Part shown: one piece after another, positions 1 through 10,275 of the stretch
Layout: every line of letters begins with the position of its first letter
How positions within the stretch are numbered: position 1 is the first letter of the stretch
IMG/VR virus record: IMGVR_UViG_3300045919_000631
Location: 45,281-109,280 of that record
DNA length: 64,000 nt
Direction: 5' to 3' (one strand)
Origin: a virus
Position numbers and translations under genes: made by a program
Notes under the pieces: generated by a model
The model's database searches: none
The model's input: only the letters and a program-made list of their open reading frames with translations
Told to the model about the DNA's origin: nothing

Positions 1-518
1 ATACTCAAGAAGCGTGCATAAAGGGTAAAGATATTCACAGCATTATTGAAGGTTACATAAAAAATGACGCTTATGATATTGAAAACTTATCTTTGATAGA
101 CGAGTTTAAAAAAGTTTTTAACAAGGAAGAATTTAAAGTTTTTCATAGTGAGAAAATCTTGTTCAGTGACGAACATAAAGTAGCCGGCACTTCAGATTGT
201 ATTGCTGATAACATAAAAGGTAATACTTTTGATGTTTACGATTTTAAAACAAATAAAAATTTCCAATTCTTTAATAAATATAATGAGTACCTCTTAAAAC
301 CTCTAGAACATTTACAGAATTGTCATTTCAATGTCTACGCTTTGCAACTATCACTATACGCTTTTTTATATAGTAAAATGTCTGGTAAATCTGTTCGAAA
401 ATTAGCACTTTATTACTATGATGACACTAAGTTCAACTATATTAATGTCCCGTACATGCGTTGGGATATTGCTGTTTTATTAAAACATTATGGATCCAAT
501 CATCCTGAAAAAAGTTAA
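1..518 (+). CDS. PD-(D/E)XK (RecB/Cas4-like) nuclease, 5' end outside window
   Basis: The frame is open to the left edge, so only the C-terminal ~171 residues are visible. The segment shows the signature order of RecB/Cas4-type PD-(D/E)XK nucleases: a GKDIHSIIEGY motif (His of the first helix), then VAGTSDCIADN (the acidic D) about 50 residues on, VYDFKTNKN (the D-x-K catalytic strand), and the glutamine motif YALQLSLYAFLY. It is therefore probably a metal-dependent DNA exonuclease or processing nuclease. The TTG codon at 93 is not the real start, because coding continues upstream with the GKDIH motif. The exact family and role are unknown. Confidence 0.75.
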   Translation, partial: TQEACIKGKDIHSIIEGYIKNDAYDIENLSLIDEFKKVFNKEEFKVFHSEKILFSDEHKVAGTSDCIADNIKGNTFDVYDFKTNKNFQFFNKYNEYLLKPLEHLQNCHFNVYALQLSLYAFLYSKMSGKSVRKLALYYYDDTKFNYINVPYMRWDIAVLLKHYGSNHPEKS

Positions 519-756
519 GACGCTTTTGATGACTTGCACTGCTGATAATTGCAGCAGCGTTAAAAGCAAATTGATGACAATATTAAAACCAACTGAGGCT
601 GACTTAATGTATATTCATTTTTTGGATATTGAGCCTCATTTCATCAAAGAAACCTGCAAGATACCTGCATCTCAGGTAATTCCTCAATTTAACGATTACT
701 TTCAATCGAGCAATCCTGTGACATATTTGTATGTTGATGACTACTTAGAGACCTGA
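490..756 (+). CDS. hypothetical protein, 88 aa
   Basis: This small ORF starts with ATG and overlaps the end of the nuclease gene by 29 nt, so it is probably translationally coupled to it. The product is mixed alpha/beta and slightly acidic, with no signal peptide, membrane segment or motif I recognise. A late promoter for the next gene begins 8 nt after its stop. Confidence 0.55.
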   Translation: MDPIILKKVKTLLMTCTADNCSSVKSKLMTILKPTEADLMYIHFLDIEPHFIKETCKIPASQVIPQFNDYFQSSNPVTYLYVDDYLET

Positions 757-763
757 TAACGTA

Positions 764-771
764 ATTAAATA
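764..771 (+). promoter_or_regulatory. late promoter box for the 1065-aa fibre gene
   Basis: ATTAAATA lies 5 nt before GTG 777. The spacing selects this GTG as the start codon. Confidence 0.6.
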
Positions 772-776
772 ATCTT

Positions 777-3700
777 GTGCTATCAGGGTTAAATACATTA
801 AGTCCAGTATCATTTAATTACAATAACGACAGCGATTTATCTGTAAATCAGACGCCTTTTGCTACACAACAGGGGCTTAATCTCAATTTTGTAAGCCTTT
901 TAAGTTCGTGTCGAGACGAAGCTGTGTTAAATTATTCAAACACATTTTTATCCGACTTAATTGATATAAACGATTGCATGCAAATTGCAGCAAAGCAATC
1001 TATCCCCTTACGGTTTTCGACATATTTTGCATTTAACTCTTACCCATCAATTAATATAGCATCAAGCTATTTGCAAATTATTTCAAATCCTGGCAATATC
1101 TCAGCTTTAACGTTTGTCAACACGTTATGCGACTCATTAAATTCATATTTTGTATTTAGCGACGTTGATGGTATATCTTGCAAAATAAGCACAATAGATA
1201 ACTCTATTACTAAGTTTTTGACTGTCGACCCAGCAACAAGTGCTTGCATTTTTTCCGTTGAAACATCAGCAATAACAGCTATTAGTTCTAATCGATTTGA
1301 GTATGCATTAGATAATAGTGGATTCTTAAAACTTTTTTATAGAGGTGCTGGGACTCTTTGCACTGTATCTAAAGTTAATAACAGTCTTAGCGCTGTGCCC
1401 ATTGCTGTTATAAATCCGTTTAGTACAATTCTTACAACTTCATATAAACCAGTAACGCCTCCAAATATAAGAAATAACTTTGTTTATTATGATGGGATTA
1501 AAAACTTTAAAGTAAATTCTGCAAAATCAATTTCAACTCAACAGAATTACGCCGCGCATTACGAGCATGAGAGCCAGAGTAATTTTCAAAATAGTGTGTC
1601 AGCTGGTATCGATTTTTTTAAATTAAAAAACACTCTAAGCGATAATTATTGGATTAATGATACTTTGCCTTTTGATAAAAAAACAGTTCAAAGAAGATAC
1701 TCAAACATTTTATCAAAGCAAAATAGTGAAAAATTTGCGGCGGATTTGCAATTTAACTACGCTTACTACACAAAAGAGTATTATTTTGCTCCAGATATAA
1801 CAACTAAATTTACTTTACCTGACTCCTTATACCCATACCTGAATATTAATATTAATGATAGCAGCCTTGCATTGGCAGGATCATATGGTGGTATGTCTCC
1901 TGTATTTTCTGATAAAATTTTTAAGCAAAATGATGTCAATTTAAACTTGACAGATTTTAATAATTCAAACGGTCTGTATTTATTTTCATGGTTATATACA
2001 AGCAGTAATCAGCTCACCTCATATTGGGTTGATAGATATTATTACCCAAAAAGCACCTCACTGACAAATGCTTACACAGGTGCTTCATATCAAATTTTCT
2101 CTTACGTATCTGATTTATCTGCATATTTGTCTCTCAATAGTGTAAGCAATTTTCTATACTATGATATTAAGAGTTCGCAGGTATTAGAGCCTCTGGCAAC
2201 TTATTATTATTCAAGAATAGGATCAAATTACATCGAAAAGGTAGTTAGTAAATTTGCAACTGCCTTAAGTTCGTTAGATTCAAGTTACTTCACGATTAGT
2301 AACCCAAGTAACGCGTTCTCGGTTGCATTTAACTTAAATTGCGACCGTATCAGCAACGTTAAGACACCTTTATTAGTTGGTAATAACTTTGATGAAGGAG
2401 TTAGTGTATATAAAGGCGGAACTGAAAACATTTTCACTCCAGGCTATTTTATATCAACTGATAAGCTTATTAATTTTTATGATATTGATGATGCCTTAAC
2501 GTTTACATTAAACTTAAGCACATATGTTGGTAGCTCCGTAAAGATATTGGATGTAGTAAATACTGGATTTGACCATCCACAGAAAGTGTTTTATGTTAAT
2601 ACAGCAAATAGCTATCCAGGATTTATTGATTTTAGTCTTGATGGTAAAGTACTAAACAAAGTCGAGTTTTCAAACCTTGCTAATAAATTTGATGCAGGTA
2701 TAAGTGGAAAAACGTATATCGGTAATGCCAATATAATTTACTACAACACAAATGGAGCACTTACTAGCGCTTATAATTTTGATTATATCAATAATACTCA
2801 CGATTTAGGTACAGTATATGCTAACCCAAGCGGTTGCTTTGTATCTTTTAACAGCTCTCTTTGCGCGTTATCAGGCACACACGGTGTTGTTTTTGGTAAA
2901 TATGGTGTATCTAAAGCAAATAACGTGATTTATTTTAGAAATTTAGCAACAGGTATATATTCTGAATACGTTGCTTTAAGTACATCAAATGCTGTATTTG
3001 ACTTACAGTCTTATAACAACTTGTTGTATGTGCAAACTAATACAAAAGTATCAGCTATTGATTCTCTTAAAAACGTTGTAAGCACGTTTTATCTAAACAC
3101 GAGTGCTGTATCTGGGCTTGCAATTGATTTTATTAACAAAGATTTTTCTACAAAATTGCTAAGCTATTCTGTAGATATTAGTGGTCGCATTATTGTCGAT
3201 ACGTTTAATATTGATACCACAAAATTGGAGTCAACGTTTGCAACTAACTTAACTGCAATCTCTTCACAGTATCAAGAGATTGCAAATAATATCAACACAC
3301 AATTATTCACTCCAGTAAATTTCACAACTATTAATAGCATTAATAAATTTGATACTAATGATATCATTGTGCGTGCTGATTTATTTTCTGGAAATAATTA
3401 CAAGAATAAAACAACTCAAATAATTGGAAGCAGTATGACCAGCAATCAGCGTTTATTACTATCATTTGACCCGACAAATGGTATAATAAAATTGTATATT
3501 GATGGTGTGCTCACTAATTTTGCTTCAATTTCAGCTAATACATTTTTGAATAGTTACTTTCTTGCAAATACTTTCGGAGTTGGTGTACCATACATTGGAA
3601 ATATACCAGTGACTAGTTTAATTGCTTCTTGTAGTTGTGCTCCTATGGACTATCAATTAGCAAATTTTAAAGTGTATAACAATGCTTTAACTGATGATGA

Positions 3701-3974
3701 AGCAAAATTTGACTCACTATTGAATAAGCGTATTCAAGGCATAAATTTTGACGTACCACAAGGCACGCGCAATAATACAGATTCTATAGCATCATTTAAT
3801 AAATTCTTAATACCAGGCCGCAAAAATAACAACATAAAAGTGTATATCAAAAATTTGAATCTTAGTCAAGCATCGCAATTACAGCTTATCTCTCTTTTAC
3901 AGAGCAAGTTAGTTGATGTTTTACCAGCTAATACCAATAACGTAGAGTTTGATTTTTCAATAAACAATGAGTGA
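777..3974 (+). CDS. large structural protein with C-terminal LamG-like domain (fibre/baseplate)
   Basis: This 1065-residue protein is rich in Ser, Asn, Tyr and Thr, as is typical of phage fibres and baseplate appendages. At roughly residues 850-990 it has a concanavalin/LamG-like signature: a strand with IKLYIDGVLTN, then FKVYNNALTDDEAKF. Such domains often bind glycans. The last ~75 residues form a separate module (IKVYIKNLNLSQASQLQL). It is the first gene of a tight late operon (777-10747), overlapping the next gene by 8 nt, and starts at GTG directly behind a TAAATA box. It has no Cys-rich or enzymatic motif. It is probably displayed on the tail or baseplate; receptor binding is inferred. 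Confidence 0.6.
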   Translation: MLSGLNTLSPVSFNYNNDSDLSVNQTPFATQQGLNLNFVSLLSSCRDEAVLNYSNTFLSDLIDINDCMQIAAKQSIPLRFSTYFAFNSYPSINIASSYLQIISNPGNISALTFVNTLCDSLNSYFVFSDVDGISCKISTIDNSITKFLTVDPATSACIFSVETSAITAISSNRFEYALDNSGFLKLFYRGAGTLCTVSKVNNSLSAVPIAVINPFSTILTTSYKPVTPPNIRNNFVYYDGIKNFKVNSAKSISTQQNYAAHYEHESQSNFQNSVSAGIDFFKLKNTLSDNYWINDTLPFDKKTVQRRYSNILSKQNSEKFAADLQFNYAYYTKEYYFAPDITTKFTLPDSLYPYLNININDSSLALAGSYGGMSPVFSDKIFKQNDVNLNLTDFNNSNGLYLFSWLYTSSNQLTSYWVDRYYYPKSTSLTNAYTGASYQIFSYVSDLSAYLSLNSVSNFLYYDIKSSQVLEPLATYYYSRIGSNYIEKVVSKFATALSSLDSSYFTISNPSNAFSVAFNLNCDRISNVKTPLLVGNNFDEGVSVYKGGTENIFTPGYFISTDKLINFYDIDDALTFTLNLSTYVGSSVKILDVVNTGFDHPQKVFYVNTANSYPGFIDFSLDGKVLNKVEFSNLANKFDAGISGKTYIGNANIIYYNTNGALTSAYNFDYINNTHDLGTVYANPSGCFVSFNSSLCALSGTHGVVFGKYGVSKANNVIYFRNLATGIYSEYVALSTSNAVFDLQSYNNLLYVQTNTKVSAIDSLKNVVSTFYLNTSAVSGLAIDFINKDFSTKLLSYSVDISGRIIVDTFNIDTTKLESTFATNLTAISSQYQEIANNINTQLFTPVNFTTINSINKFDTNDIIVRADLFSGNNYKNKTTQIIGSSMTSNQRLLLSFDPTNGIIKLYIDGVLTNFASISANTFLNSYFLANTFGVGVPYIGNIPVTSLIASCSCAPMDYQLANFKVYNNALTDDEAKFDSLLNKRIQGINFDVPQGTRNNTDSIASFNKFLIPGRKNNNIKVYIKNLNLSQASQLQLISLLQSKLVDVLPANTNNVEFDFSINNE

Positions 3975-5424
3975 TATAAAAAAATATGAATTCAGTGACG
4001 GTTCTCTGTTTACGTTAACGGGCTCTAATTATATTGGGTACTTTAATATAACTGATAATGTTGCGTACGCTGGCAAATACACTCAAGATGTTGCATTAGC
4101 TAACAAAAGCAATGTTAAAACAGCAGTGACAATTTCTGATAAGTTTTTTAATAGATTAATCAATCAAAACATATCCTTGTCGTATAGCTTATCTGATTTT
4201 GTCTTTTATCCTGGAGAACTTCTTAACAAAAACTCAATCAATGTTAAATTAGAATATGCTTTCGAAAATTTTATTGATGTATACAGAGCCTGTTTTATGG
4301 CTTCATCAAATTTACCTTATAGTTTTCAAAATTTTGCAGCTTTATCGTCAACAAGTGGTGGACTTAGTATTGTTTGGGCAAACTCCGCAACGAGTTTTGC
4401 AGCAGGATTTTCCGCCTTAAGTGCTTTATATCCACAAATTCAATCATCTAGCCGTATTTGCTACGCTCCTAACAAATACTCAACAAATAAGACTCTAATT
4501 GTTGCAAATTCAGCATCACTTCATGTTTTTAAAGTTAATCAAAGCCAAAACACTTTCACGTTCGTATTTTCTTCAGCGTTTGTCGCAACTAATAATAGTC
4601 TTGACTATAATCAACTAACGTTTAAAAATATCACAAGCATAGCCCGTGATGGAAATTCTTTTTACGTTTGCGATGCTGGCAATGCAATTGTATATGCTTA
4701 TGATATTTCTGATGTCTTAGCTGAAGACCGTGCACTTGGCAAACAATTTAATCTCAAAAATTCAATAAATCATAACGCTTTGCTTATTCAGCCAACTATA
4801 GTTGAAGCATCAGAAAATTATGTGTTTGTGTATGATAGCTCTTCTAATTTAGTTTATTTTTATGATGCTAATTTTAATCATATTAATACGTATCGAAATT
4901 CAAAGTTTTTTAGCAAACATCCTGTTGTAGATTTGACTTACTATAAGCCATATAATCAACTATTTGCACTTACTCAAGATTTCAATATTGCTAAGATCAA
5001 TCTAGATACAAGCTCAACAATTGTTGCTCTTAATACTGCCTATACCGTATCCGGAGAGCTTGCTAAAAAGATTATATTTTCAAACTCTAATTCAGATGTG
5101 TTTTACTTGATGACGAACTCGTCTTTATATAAAAAGTTTGTATCAAACCCAGAACCAAACATCGGGTCTTTCTTTTTTAATTACAAATACGACACTGATC
5201 AAACTGCTGTATATTGGGATACATATTCTGTTAATTGGAGCGCGGCTAATATTAACTGGGATTACGGTCCAAAATCGGCATCTTTTAGTTCAGCCTCAGC
5301 AGTAAATATATACGACATTGATACCTTCAATTCTGATTTAAGTTCTGATGATATCATGCTATATGCATTCAATTCATTTTTGAACTATAATGAGATTACA
5401 GTATTTAACTCAATTTTAAAATAA
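3967..5424 (+). CDS. baseplate/fibre structural protein with NHL/beta-propeller-like repeats
   Basis: 485 residues. From about residue 150 to 400 it has repeating blade-like strands such as ITSIARDGNSFYVCDAGN, VEASENYVFVYDSSSN and YNQLFALTQDFNIAKIN, the pattern of an NHL- or propeller-type repeat. A Trp-rich stretch (YWDTYSVNWSAANINWDY) near the C-terminus recalls a Trp-spaced segment in T4 gp7, which also has propeller domains; that link is only suggestive. The ORF overlaps both neighbours (8 nt upstream, 1 nt downstream), so it is produced with the tail appendage operon. Confidence 0.5.
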   Translation: MSDIKKYEFSDGSLFTLTGSNYIGYFNITDNVAYAGKYTQDVALANKSNVKTAVTISDKFFNRLINQNISLSYSLSDFVFYPGELLNKNSINVKLEYAFENFIDVYRACFMASSNLPYSFQNFAALSSTSGGLSIVWANSATSFAAGFSALSALYPQIQSSSRICYAPNKYSTNKTLIVANSASLHVFKVNQSQNTFTFVFSSAFVATNNSLDYNQLTFKNITSIARDGNSFYVCDAGNAIVYAYDISDVLAEDRALGKQFNLKNSINHNALLIQPTIVEASENYVFVYDSSSNLVYFYDANFNHINTYRNSKFFSKHPVVDLTYYKPYNQLFALTQDFNIAKINLDTSSTIVALNTAYTVSGELAKKIIFSNSNSDVFYLMTNSSLYKKFVSNPEPNIGSFFFNYKYDTDQTAVYWDTYSVNWSAANINWDYGPKSASFSSASAVNIYDIDTFNSDLSSDDIMLYAFNSFLNYNEITVFNSILK

Positions 5425-5864
5425 TGGCTGACGTTTTTACAGTTCCAACAAACACCTCAACAGTAAATTTCGATATTTACCCGAGAACATCTGTTCAAAT
5501 ATCTAATTCAACAGACACAAGTGATGAGTATGTTAATACGGTTATTATTAATAAATCTCTTGCAAAGCTTTTATTGAATTATTCAGTGCTTATATCATAT
5601 TTTAACTATAAATTTACTGGTATATATACTCCTGGGACTGTGATTGTATCATCAGATATTAAGCCGTTATCTACACCACAAAAGCTGTCAATTGCAACAA
5701 TAATAGATGATAATTTCTTTGTGGGGATAAATGAAAAAACAGCTCCGCAAGTATTAACAAGAATATTTTCATCTCTGTTACAAGCTAACTCAGCAATATT
5801 ACAACAAACAAACATCGAGATATCAAATCTCGATGATGCACTGAAAGTCGTTACAGCACTATAA
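5424..5864 (+). CDS. hypothetical virion protein, 146 aa
   Basis: ATG overlaps the stop of the previous gene (TAATG). The N-terminal half is beta-rich (TVNFDIYPRTSVQISN) and the C-terminal half looks helical (VLTRIFSSLLQANSAILQQ). Its position between fibre-like genes suggests a small connector or baseplate component. No family was recognised. Confidence 0.5.
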   Translation: MADVFTVPTNTSTVNFDIYPRTSVQISNSTDTSDEYVNTVIINKSLAKLLLNYSVLISYFNYKFTGIYTPGTVIVSSDIKPLSTPQKLSIATIIDDNFFVGINEKTAPQVLTRIFSSLLQANSAILQQTNIEISNLDDALKVVTAL

Positions 5865-5866
5865 AG

Positions 5867-5874
5867 AATAAATA
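5867..5874 (+). promoter_or_regulatory. late promoter box for the collar-domain fibre
   Basis: AATAAATA sits 5 nt before ATG 5880, just after the preceding stop codon. Confidence 0.6.
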
Positions 5875-5879
5875 ATTTT

Positions 5880-6536
5880 ATGGCTCTTCCTAATTTAGCA
5901 GGTAATGCAATTAACACTTCATATGTTGGTGTATTGCACGTTAATGGTGCTAGTCCTTCAGCAATACCAGCTAGTGGCGTCACTGTTGTTTCTGATGGTA
6001 ATGGTAATTCAAGCTCTCTCAGTGTTGGTCGAGCTGGTAACGGAGCGACCGTAACCGGGACATTTATTGCAAACGGCTTAACATTTCCAGGATCTGGTGG
6101 TGGTGTAACAACTTTAGTTGATCTAATTTATCCGGTTGGTTCTATATACCTATCAGTGGCAGCAACAAATCCAGGAACGTATTTTACTGGCACGACATGG
6201 ATTGCTATCGCGCAAGGTAAAATGTTAATGGGCACAGGAACTGGCACAGATAAAAACGGCAACACTTTTACGGGATTGTCTGGTGATGATGTGTTAACTG
6301 GTGAATATACTCATCAATTAACGACAGGTGAAATGCCTGCTCACTCACATCAATTGAACACATTAGGTTTAGGGCAAGCAGATGGTAATACAACAAATGC
6401 GGATCAGGGTGTTCTTTTTAATTCTATTGGCATTTCGGGGGCTTCATCCAATTCAACAGGATCTGCTGGTGGTGCACTTGCTCACAATAATATTCCACCA
6501 TATTTTGGCGTTAATATCTGGCAACGAACAGCATGA
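5880..6536 (+). CDS. tail fibre with Gp10/Gp12-type C-terminal collar domain
   Basis: 218 residues. Residues ~1-75 are a Gly/Ser/Asn-rich shaft-like region. From ~80 to the end the sequence follows the phage baseplate Gp10 C-terminal / short-tail-fibre collar pattern: LIYPVGSIYLSV, GTTWIAIAQGKMLMGTG, GEYTHQLTTGEMPAHSHQ, then HNNIPPYFGVNIWQRTA. In T4 such domains trimerise, and the His-x-His pair (HSH here) coordinates metal in gp12. It has its own late promoter and overlaps the next gene by 4 nt (ATGA). It is probably a trimeric short fibre or appendage; its receptor is unknown. Confidence 0.8.
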   Translation: MALPNLAGNAINTSYVGVLHVNGASPSAIPASGVTVVSDGNGNSSSLSVGRAGNGATVTGTFIANGLTFPGSGGGVTTLVDLIYPVGSIYLSVAATNPGTYFTGTTWIAIAQGKMLMGTGTGTDKNGNTFTGLSGDDVLTGEYTHQLTTGEMPAHSHQLNTLGLGQADGNTTNADQGVLFNSIGISGASSNSTGSAGGALAHNNIPPYFGVNIWQRTA

Positions 6537-7900
6537 GCTACAATGTTATCATTTTTGCATCATTTCCTTCAACTATATTTGTCGACCCTCAGCAAGAGCT
6601 CGCCAATTATGGTAGCGTAAGCCATTATTTTAATTTACAACCAGCGTTTCAGACGGCAACAATTGTGCCGCATAATGTAGCATCCATAACATCGCTAAAT
6701 ATAACGAGCAACGGTGTTGATGACGGTAACTTTGATATTTTTCCTATAAAATATGCAAATGAAGATATTAACTTTGTTGTAAAACTTAAAGATATCAAAG
6801 GCTTTGATGTAAAGGACTATAAATTGCTGCCTTTAAGTAGTTTTACTTTTTCTCTTAGTTCTTCCGTAGGTGCAAATCTTTCGTCTGCATCTTTTCAGAA
6901 CAATATTGGAACCTTAAGCTCGTTAACGCAGGGTGGTTTCTTCAAAGGTCTACTTACATGTCCAGTCACTGCAAATAACGTTAAGATAAAAGCTATCTAC
7001 AATGACGGAATTATTAATTTAACTGGATCATCAGCTACATTTTCAATTTATAGTAGTGGCGGCCTTTATCAGCTGCGGAAAGTTAATGAAGATTTTGATC
7101 AAGCTAACGCTTTTAAGTATTTAGCCACACAGCCTGCGTTAATTGATAGACCTATGCTAATGGATCAGTTTCTCGGTCAAATAGTTGGCACTGCGACTGC
7201 TAATCCAAATACACTTGGTATTGAGGTGTATGAAAAAATTTCAAACTTTGTATCTAACTTAGAAGATATTGAGTATTGCAATGTTGATGCATTGAAGTCA
7301 TTGCTTGATTCAGTTAATGTCCCTTATGAAAACTTTGATTATGATTTACCGCCAAGTTTTAAACGCTTAGTTGATATATTATCTGTTAAGCACAAGCTAA
7401 TATTTGGGCAATCAAATCAATATCAAGGCAATTACAATCCAAAAGGGTTTGTTAATAGCGCGATATATGGATTAAACAGAGGCACTCAGTTAAATATCAA
7501 TAGCGCAATTTTATCTAGTGGAAGTCTTGCACAGTATATTTTAACTCATGAAAAATTTAGTGACACATATAACCTCGTTAGTACAGACCTTACAGGTATT
7601 TCTGGGGTACCATATATTCACGATACTGCCTATCCTCTCAGCGCTGTCTCTACTAATTGGGGCTGGTCCTTGGTACTTCCCGGAACTGTATCCGGAACAG
7701 GAGTGTCAAAATACTACGACTTCTACAAATATACCCCAGCTGTAGAGGGAACACTTCTGCAGAAATTTCTAGATTTTGATAATAGCAATAACACTCTGTT
7801 ACAAACAAACAGCACAATTAACGAGTTCACCAGACAAGGTGGTATTATAGACAACGTTTTGCTGCATAACATATACACAAACCTTGAAATATTGTCTTAA
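6533..7900 (+). CDS. baseplate wedge-associated structural protein, 455 aa
   Basis: Starts at ATG in an ATGA overlap with the fibre gene. The N-terminal ~180 residues look like beta-sandwich sequence. Residues ~190-330 (DRPMLMDQFLGQIVG through EYCNVDALKSLLDSV and PPSFKRLVDILSVKHKL) form a helical module that I associate with baseplate proteins of marine T4-like phages. This recognition is from memory and not a demonstrated homology. It may take a gp7-type role in the wedge, which would fit the operon, but that is inference. Confidence 0.5.
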   Translation: MSYNVIIFASFPSTIFVDPQQELANYGSVSHYFNLQPAFQTATIVPHNVASITSLNITSNGVDDGNFDIFPIKYANEDINFVVKLKDIKGFDVKDYKLLPLSSFTFSLSSSVGANLSSASFQNNIGTLSSLTQGGFFKGLLTCPVTANNVKIKAIYNDGIINLTGSSATFSIYSSGGLYQLRKVNEDFDQANAFKYLATQPALIDRPMLMDQFLGQIVGTATANPNTLGIEVYEKISNFVSNLEDIEYCNVDALKSLLDSVNVPYENFDYDLPPSFKRLVDILSVKHKLIFGQSNQYQGNYNPKGFVNSAIYGLNRGTQLNINSAILSSGSLAQYILTHEKFSDTYNLVSTDLTGISGVPYIHDTAYPLSAVSTNWGWSLVLPGTVSGTGVSKYYDFYKYTPAVEGTLLQKFLDFDNSNNTLLQTNSTINEFTRQGGIIDNVLLHNIYTNLEILS

Positions 7901-7903
7901 ATA
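7896..7903 (+). promoter_or_regulatory. late promoter box for the 788-aa structural gene
   Basis: CTTAAATA overlaps the TAA stop of the preceding gene and ends 5 nt before ATG 7909. Confidence 0.55.
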
Positions 7904-7908
7904 TTGTA

Positions 7909-10275
7909 ATGCTACTCACATCAAATAGATACTCAATCATTACTGTGCTTAATAGTGTAACAAACACTATTAATGATGATAAGTTTGATGCAAGAGTTCC
8001 TTTTTCATTTTTAGAGTTTCTTAACTACTCTAAAGCGCTAGATAACCACTTGATAAATCTGTCTGATTATCAAGATTACCTCAAAAAATGGAACGGGGTT
8101 ACTAATAATACGCAAAATGATTTACCGACACAAGTGCGTGAGCAGTTTATTGTTTTTTTAAAAACTGTCGCACTTAACTACACAACTTCGGAAGAAAAGA
8201 GATATCTATCAAATATTGATTACTCATCAAATGATGATCTTGAGATTGCTACCCCGTTCTTTGTTAACAAAGTAAAACAAGTAATTTTGTATTTTGCTGA
8301 TAAACGAGATACTTTTAAACAAACTCTAGCTATTGCAGCAAATAAAGGAACCAATCACGGAACTGAAGAGTTTATTCGAGCATTTATTATTGATAATTTT
8401 ATCGGTAATGAAAGTTCAACGCAATTTACAACTACAGATTCTACATCAGCAATTACTTCAAAACTGCATATTGAGATTGAGGAAGGGTATGATATCAATA
8501 ATGATTATTTTGATTTAGATCCGTATGAGGCACCAGCTTTTTATAATGCAGAGAATGATAGATCTGCGTATTTTTCGTCGAATACTAATAGCATTGACCC
8601 GGAAATTTTTCTTAATGGAGATCAAGCCATAATCAACCTCATAAATTATGAACAAGTTATCCTTGATAGTATACCAACTTTAGCTGTATTAATAAACACT
8701 CCTGATCTAACGTTGCTTGAAAATAGCGACTTCATAGACTATTCTAATCATACTAGATCAAATATTAAACTGCTACTAACAGCAAAACTCATACAAAAAT
8801 TTGTTGGCACTGATTTTTACTATCTTAGCACAAACACATTTGGCGAAACTTTGAGTGGACGTTTATTTGAAGCAACCTCACCGTACGCAAATTTATTAAA
8901 CTTACATTATCCATCAACATTAACAGTTCCTGCAAGTGCTACTTTATATGACCGTGATGTGGGTTTATTTTATCGGCCTTCTATTCAGAACATTTATTCA
9001 CTGCAGACCCCGTTTTCATATTCACTAAAATCATCTTTATGTGCTAACAGTGTGTACGTGTTTCCGGACCCTTCGAAATATGGAAACGTTTCTGGGGTTA
9101 GTAAGACTACGTTCAATTCACCGTTTTTATACGAACAGCATGGTGAGGATATTCAAAGAAATATTTCTTCAAATAACGCTTATGGCCACTCGTTTGTGAC
9201 TAATAACAATACAACTTTTGAAAGTTATAACTCAAGAGAACAAAACAAATTTAAGAGTGTGGCAAACAAGCTATATAATTCAGGAATAGCTACTACAAAT
9301 GTTTCTGACCCTTTTGGTAATGTTATTGTAGGTTTTAAGCAGCAGAATACTCTATTCATTAATAATTGGACCAATAACGTTAGTCTATCTTCTTGGGGCC
9401 TTGGGCTTTCTGCGTTAAATACAATTCCTTATACGAGTAATATCAAAACTGCAAACACCCTGCCGTTTTTAAATACATCTACAGCTCCGAGTAATATACA
9501 GGGATTAGCAACTCCATTATCTATATACGATGAGCGTGAAACAAATGGTGATTTTTACGTTTTTAATGCTTTATCGAGTCAATTTACTTCTCTCACTGCT
9601 GCTTTTAGTGATGTTCTAACAAAATATCCTACAGAGTCTAATTATATTAGATATGCATTACATAATGTTGAAATATATGATTCTACTTATGTATTCACTA
9701 CATTTGCTTATAAGCTTATAGATCGCATAGATTTTGATGGACAATTTAAAAAATCTCCGAGTGTTCCACTTAGTTTACATGTGTATAGCAATCATTTAGC
9801 AAGTAACGTGTTTAATGTTAGTAAAACTCTCAACGTAGCGACCTATACACTAGTTGATAATGTTTCAGCACAATATAACAACCGTCAATTTACTTTATCA
9901 TTTTATCAATACGACACAAGGCTTAATACTTGGAAGCAGTTGACATTTTTATCAAGTAATGTTTTTCAATATGCTGTTAACTCTAAATTAGACGCAAATA
10001 ATTTAAAGCTATCATATAACAGCCGTCAAGATGTGTATAATATTATTGTCGATTTAAAGGATTTAAATAGAAATATTTTTATACATAACTTGGTTTTAAA
10101 GATTGCTAACGGTCGTGTTGAGATAACAAAAGATATCCTATATGCTTGCACAAATAATAACTGCACGATTAATTTTTATGATGGCAGCAATAGCATTCAA
10201 AACGTTAATATTTTATCAAACGCTTTATCTAGCATACCGTACATAAGTACTTCAAATGGCACTTACCAATTTTAA
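7909..10275 (+). CDS. large baseplate/virion structural protein, 788 aa
   Basis: The N-terminal ~160 residues are helical: FLEFLNYSKALDNHLINL, then YTTSEEKRYLSNIDYSSN and TPFFVNKVKQVILYFADKRD, then the small motif NKGTNHGTEEFIR. I recall this arrangement from virion structural proteins of marine T4-like phages. The rest is beta-rich and Asn/Ser-rich. It is preceded by a late promoter and overlaps the next gene by 20 nt. It is likely a baseplate component linking the wedge to peripheral fibres. There is no enzymatic motif. Confidence 0.55.
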   Translation: MLLTSNRYSIITVLNSVTNTINDDKFDARVPFSFLEFLNYSKALDNHLINLSDYQDYLKKWNGVTNNTQNDLPTQVREQFIVFLKTVALNYTTSEEKRYLSNIDYSSNDDLEIATPFFVNKVKQVILYFADKRDTFKQTLAIAANKGTNHGTEEFIRAFIIDNFIGNESSTQFTTTDSTSAITSKLHIEIEEGYDINNDYFDLDPYEAPAFYNAENDRSAYFSSNTNSIDPEIFLNGDQAIINLINYEQVILDSIPTLAVLINTPDLTLLENSDFIDYSNHTRSNIKLLLTAKLIQKFVGTDFYYLSTNTFGETLSGRLFEATSPYANLLNLHYPSTLTVPASATLYDRDVGLFYRPSIQNIYSLQTPFSYSLKSSLCANSVYVFPDPSKYGNVSGVSKTTFNSPFLYEQHGEDIQRNISSNNAYGHSFVTNNNTTFESYNSREQNKFKSVANKLYNSGIATTNVSDPFGNVIVGFKQQNTLFINNWTNNVSLSSWGLGLSALNTIPYTSNIKTANTLPFLNTSTAPSNIQGLATPLSIYDERETNGDFYVFNALSSQFTSLTAAFSDVLTKYPTESNYIRYALHNVEIYDSTYVFTTFAYKLIDRIDFDGQFKKSPSVPLSLHVYSNHLASNVFNVSKTLNVATYTLVDNVSAQYNNRQFTLSFYQYDTRLNTWKQLTFLSSNVFQYAVNSKLDANNLKLSYNSRQDVYNIIVDLKDLNRNIFIHNLVLKIANGRVEITKDILYACTNNNCTINFYDGSNSIQNVNILSNALSSIPYISTSNGTYQF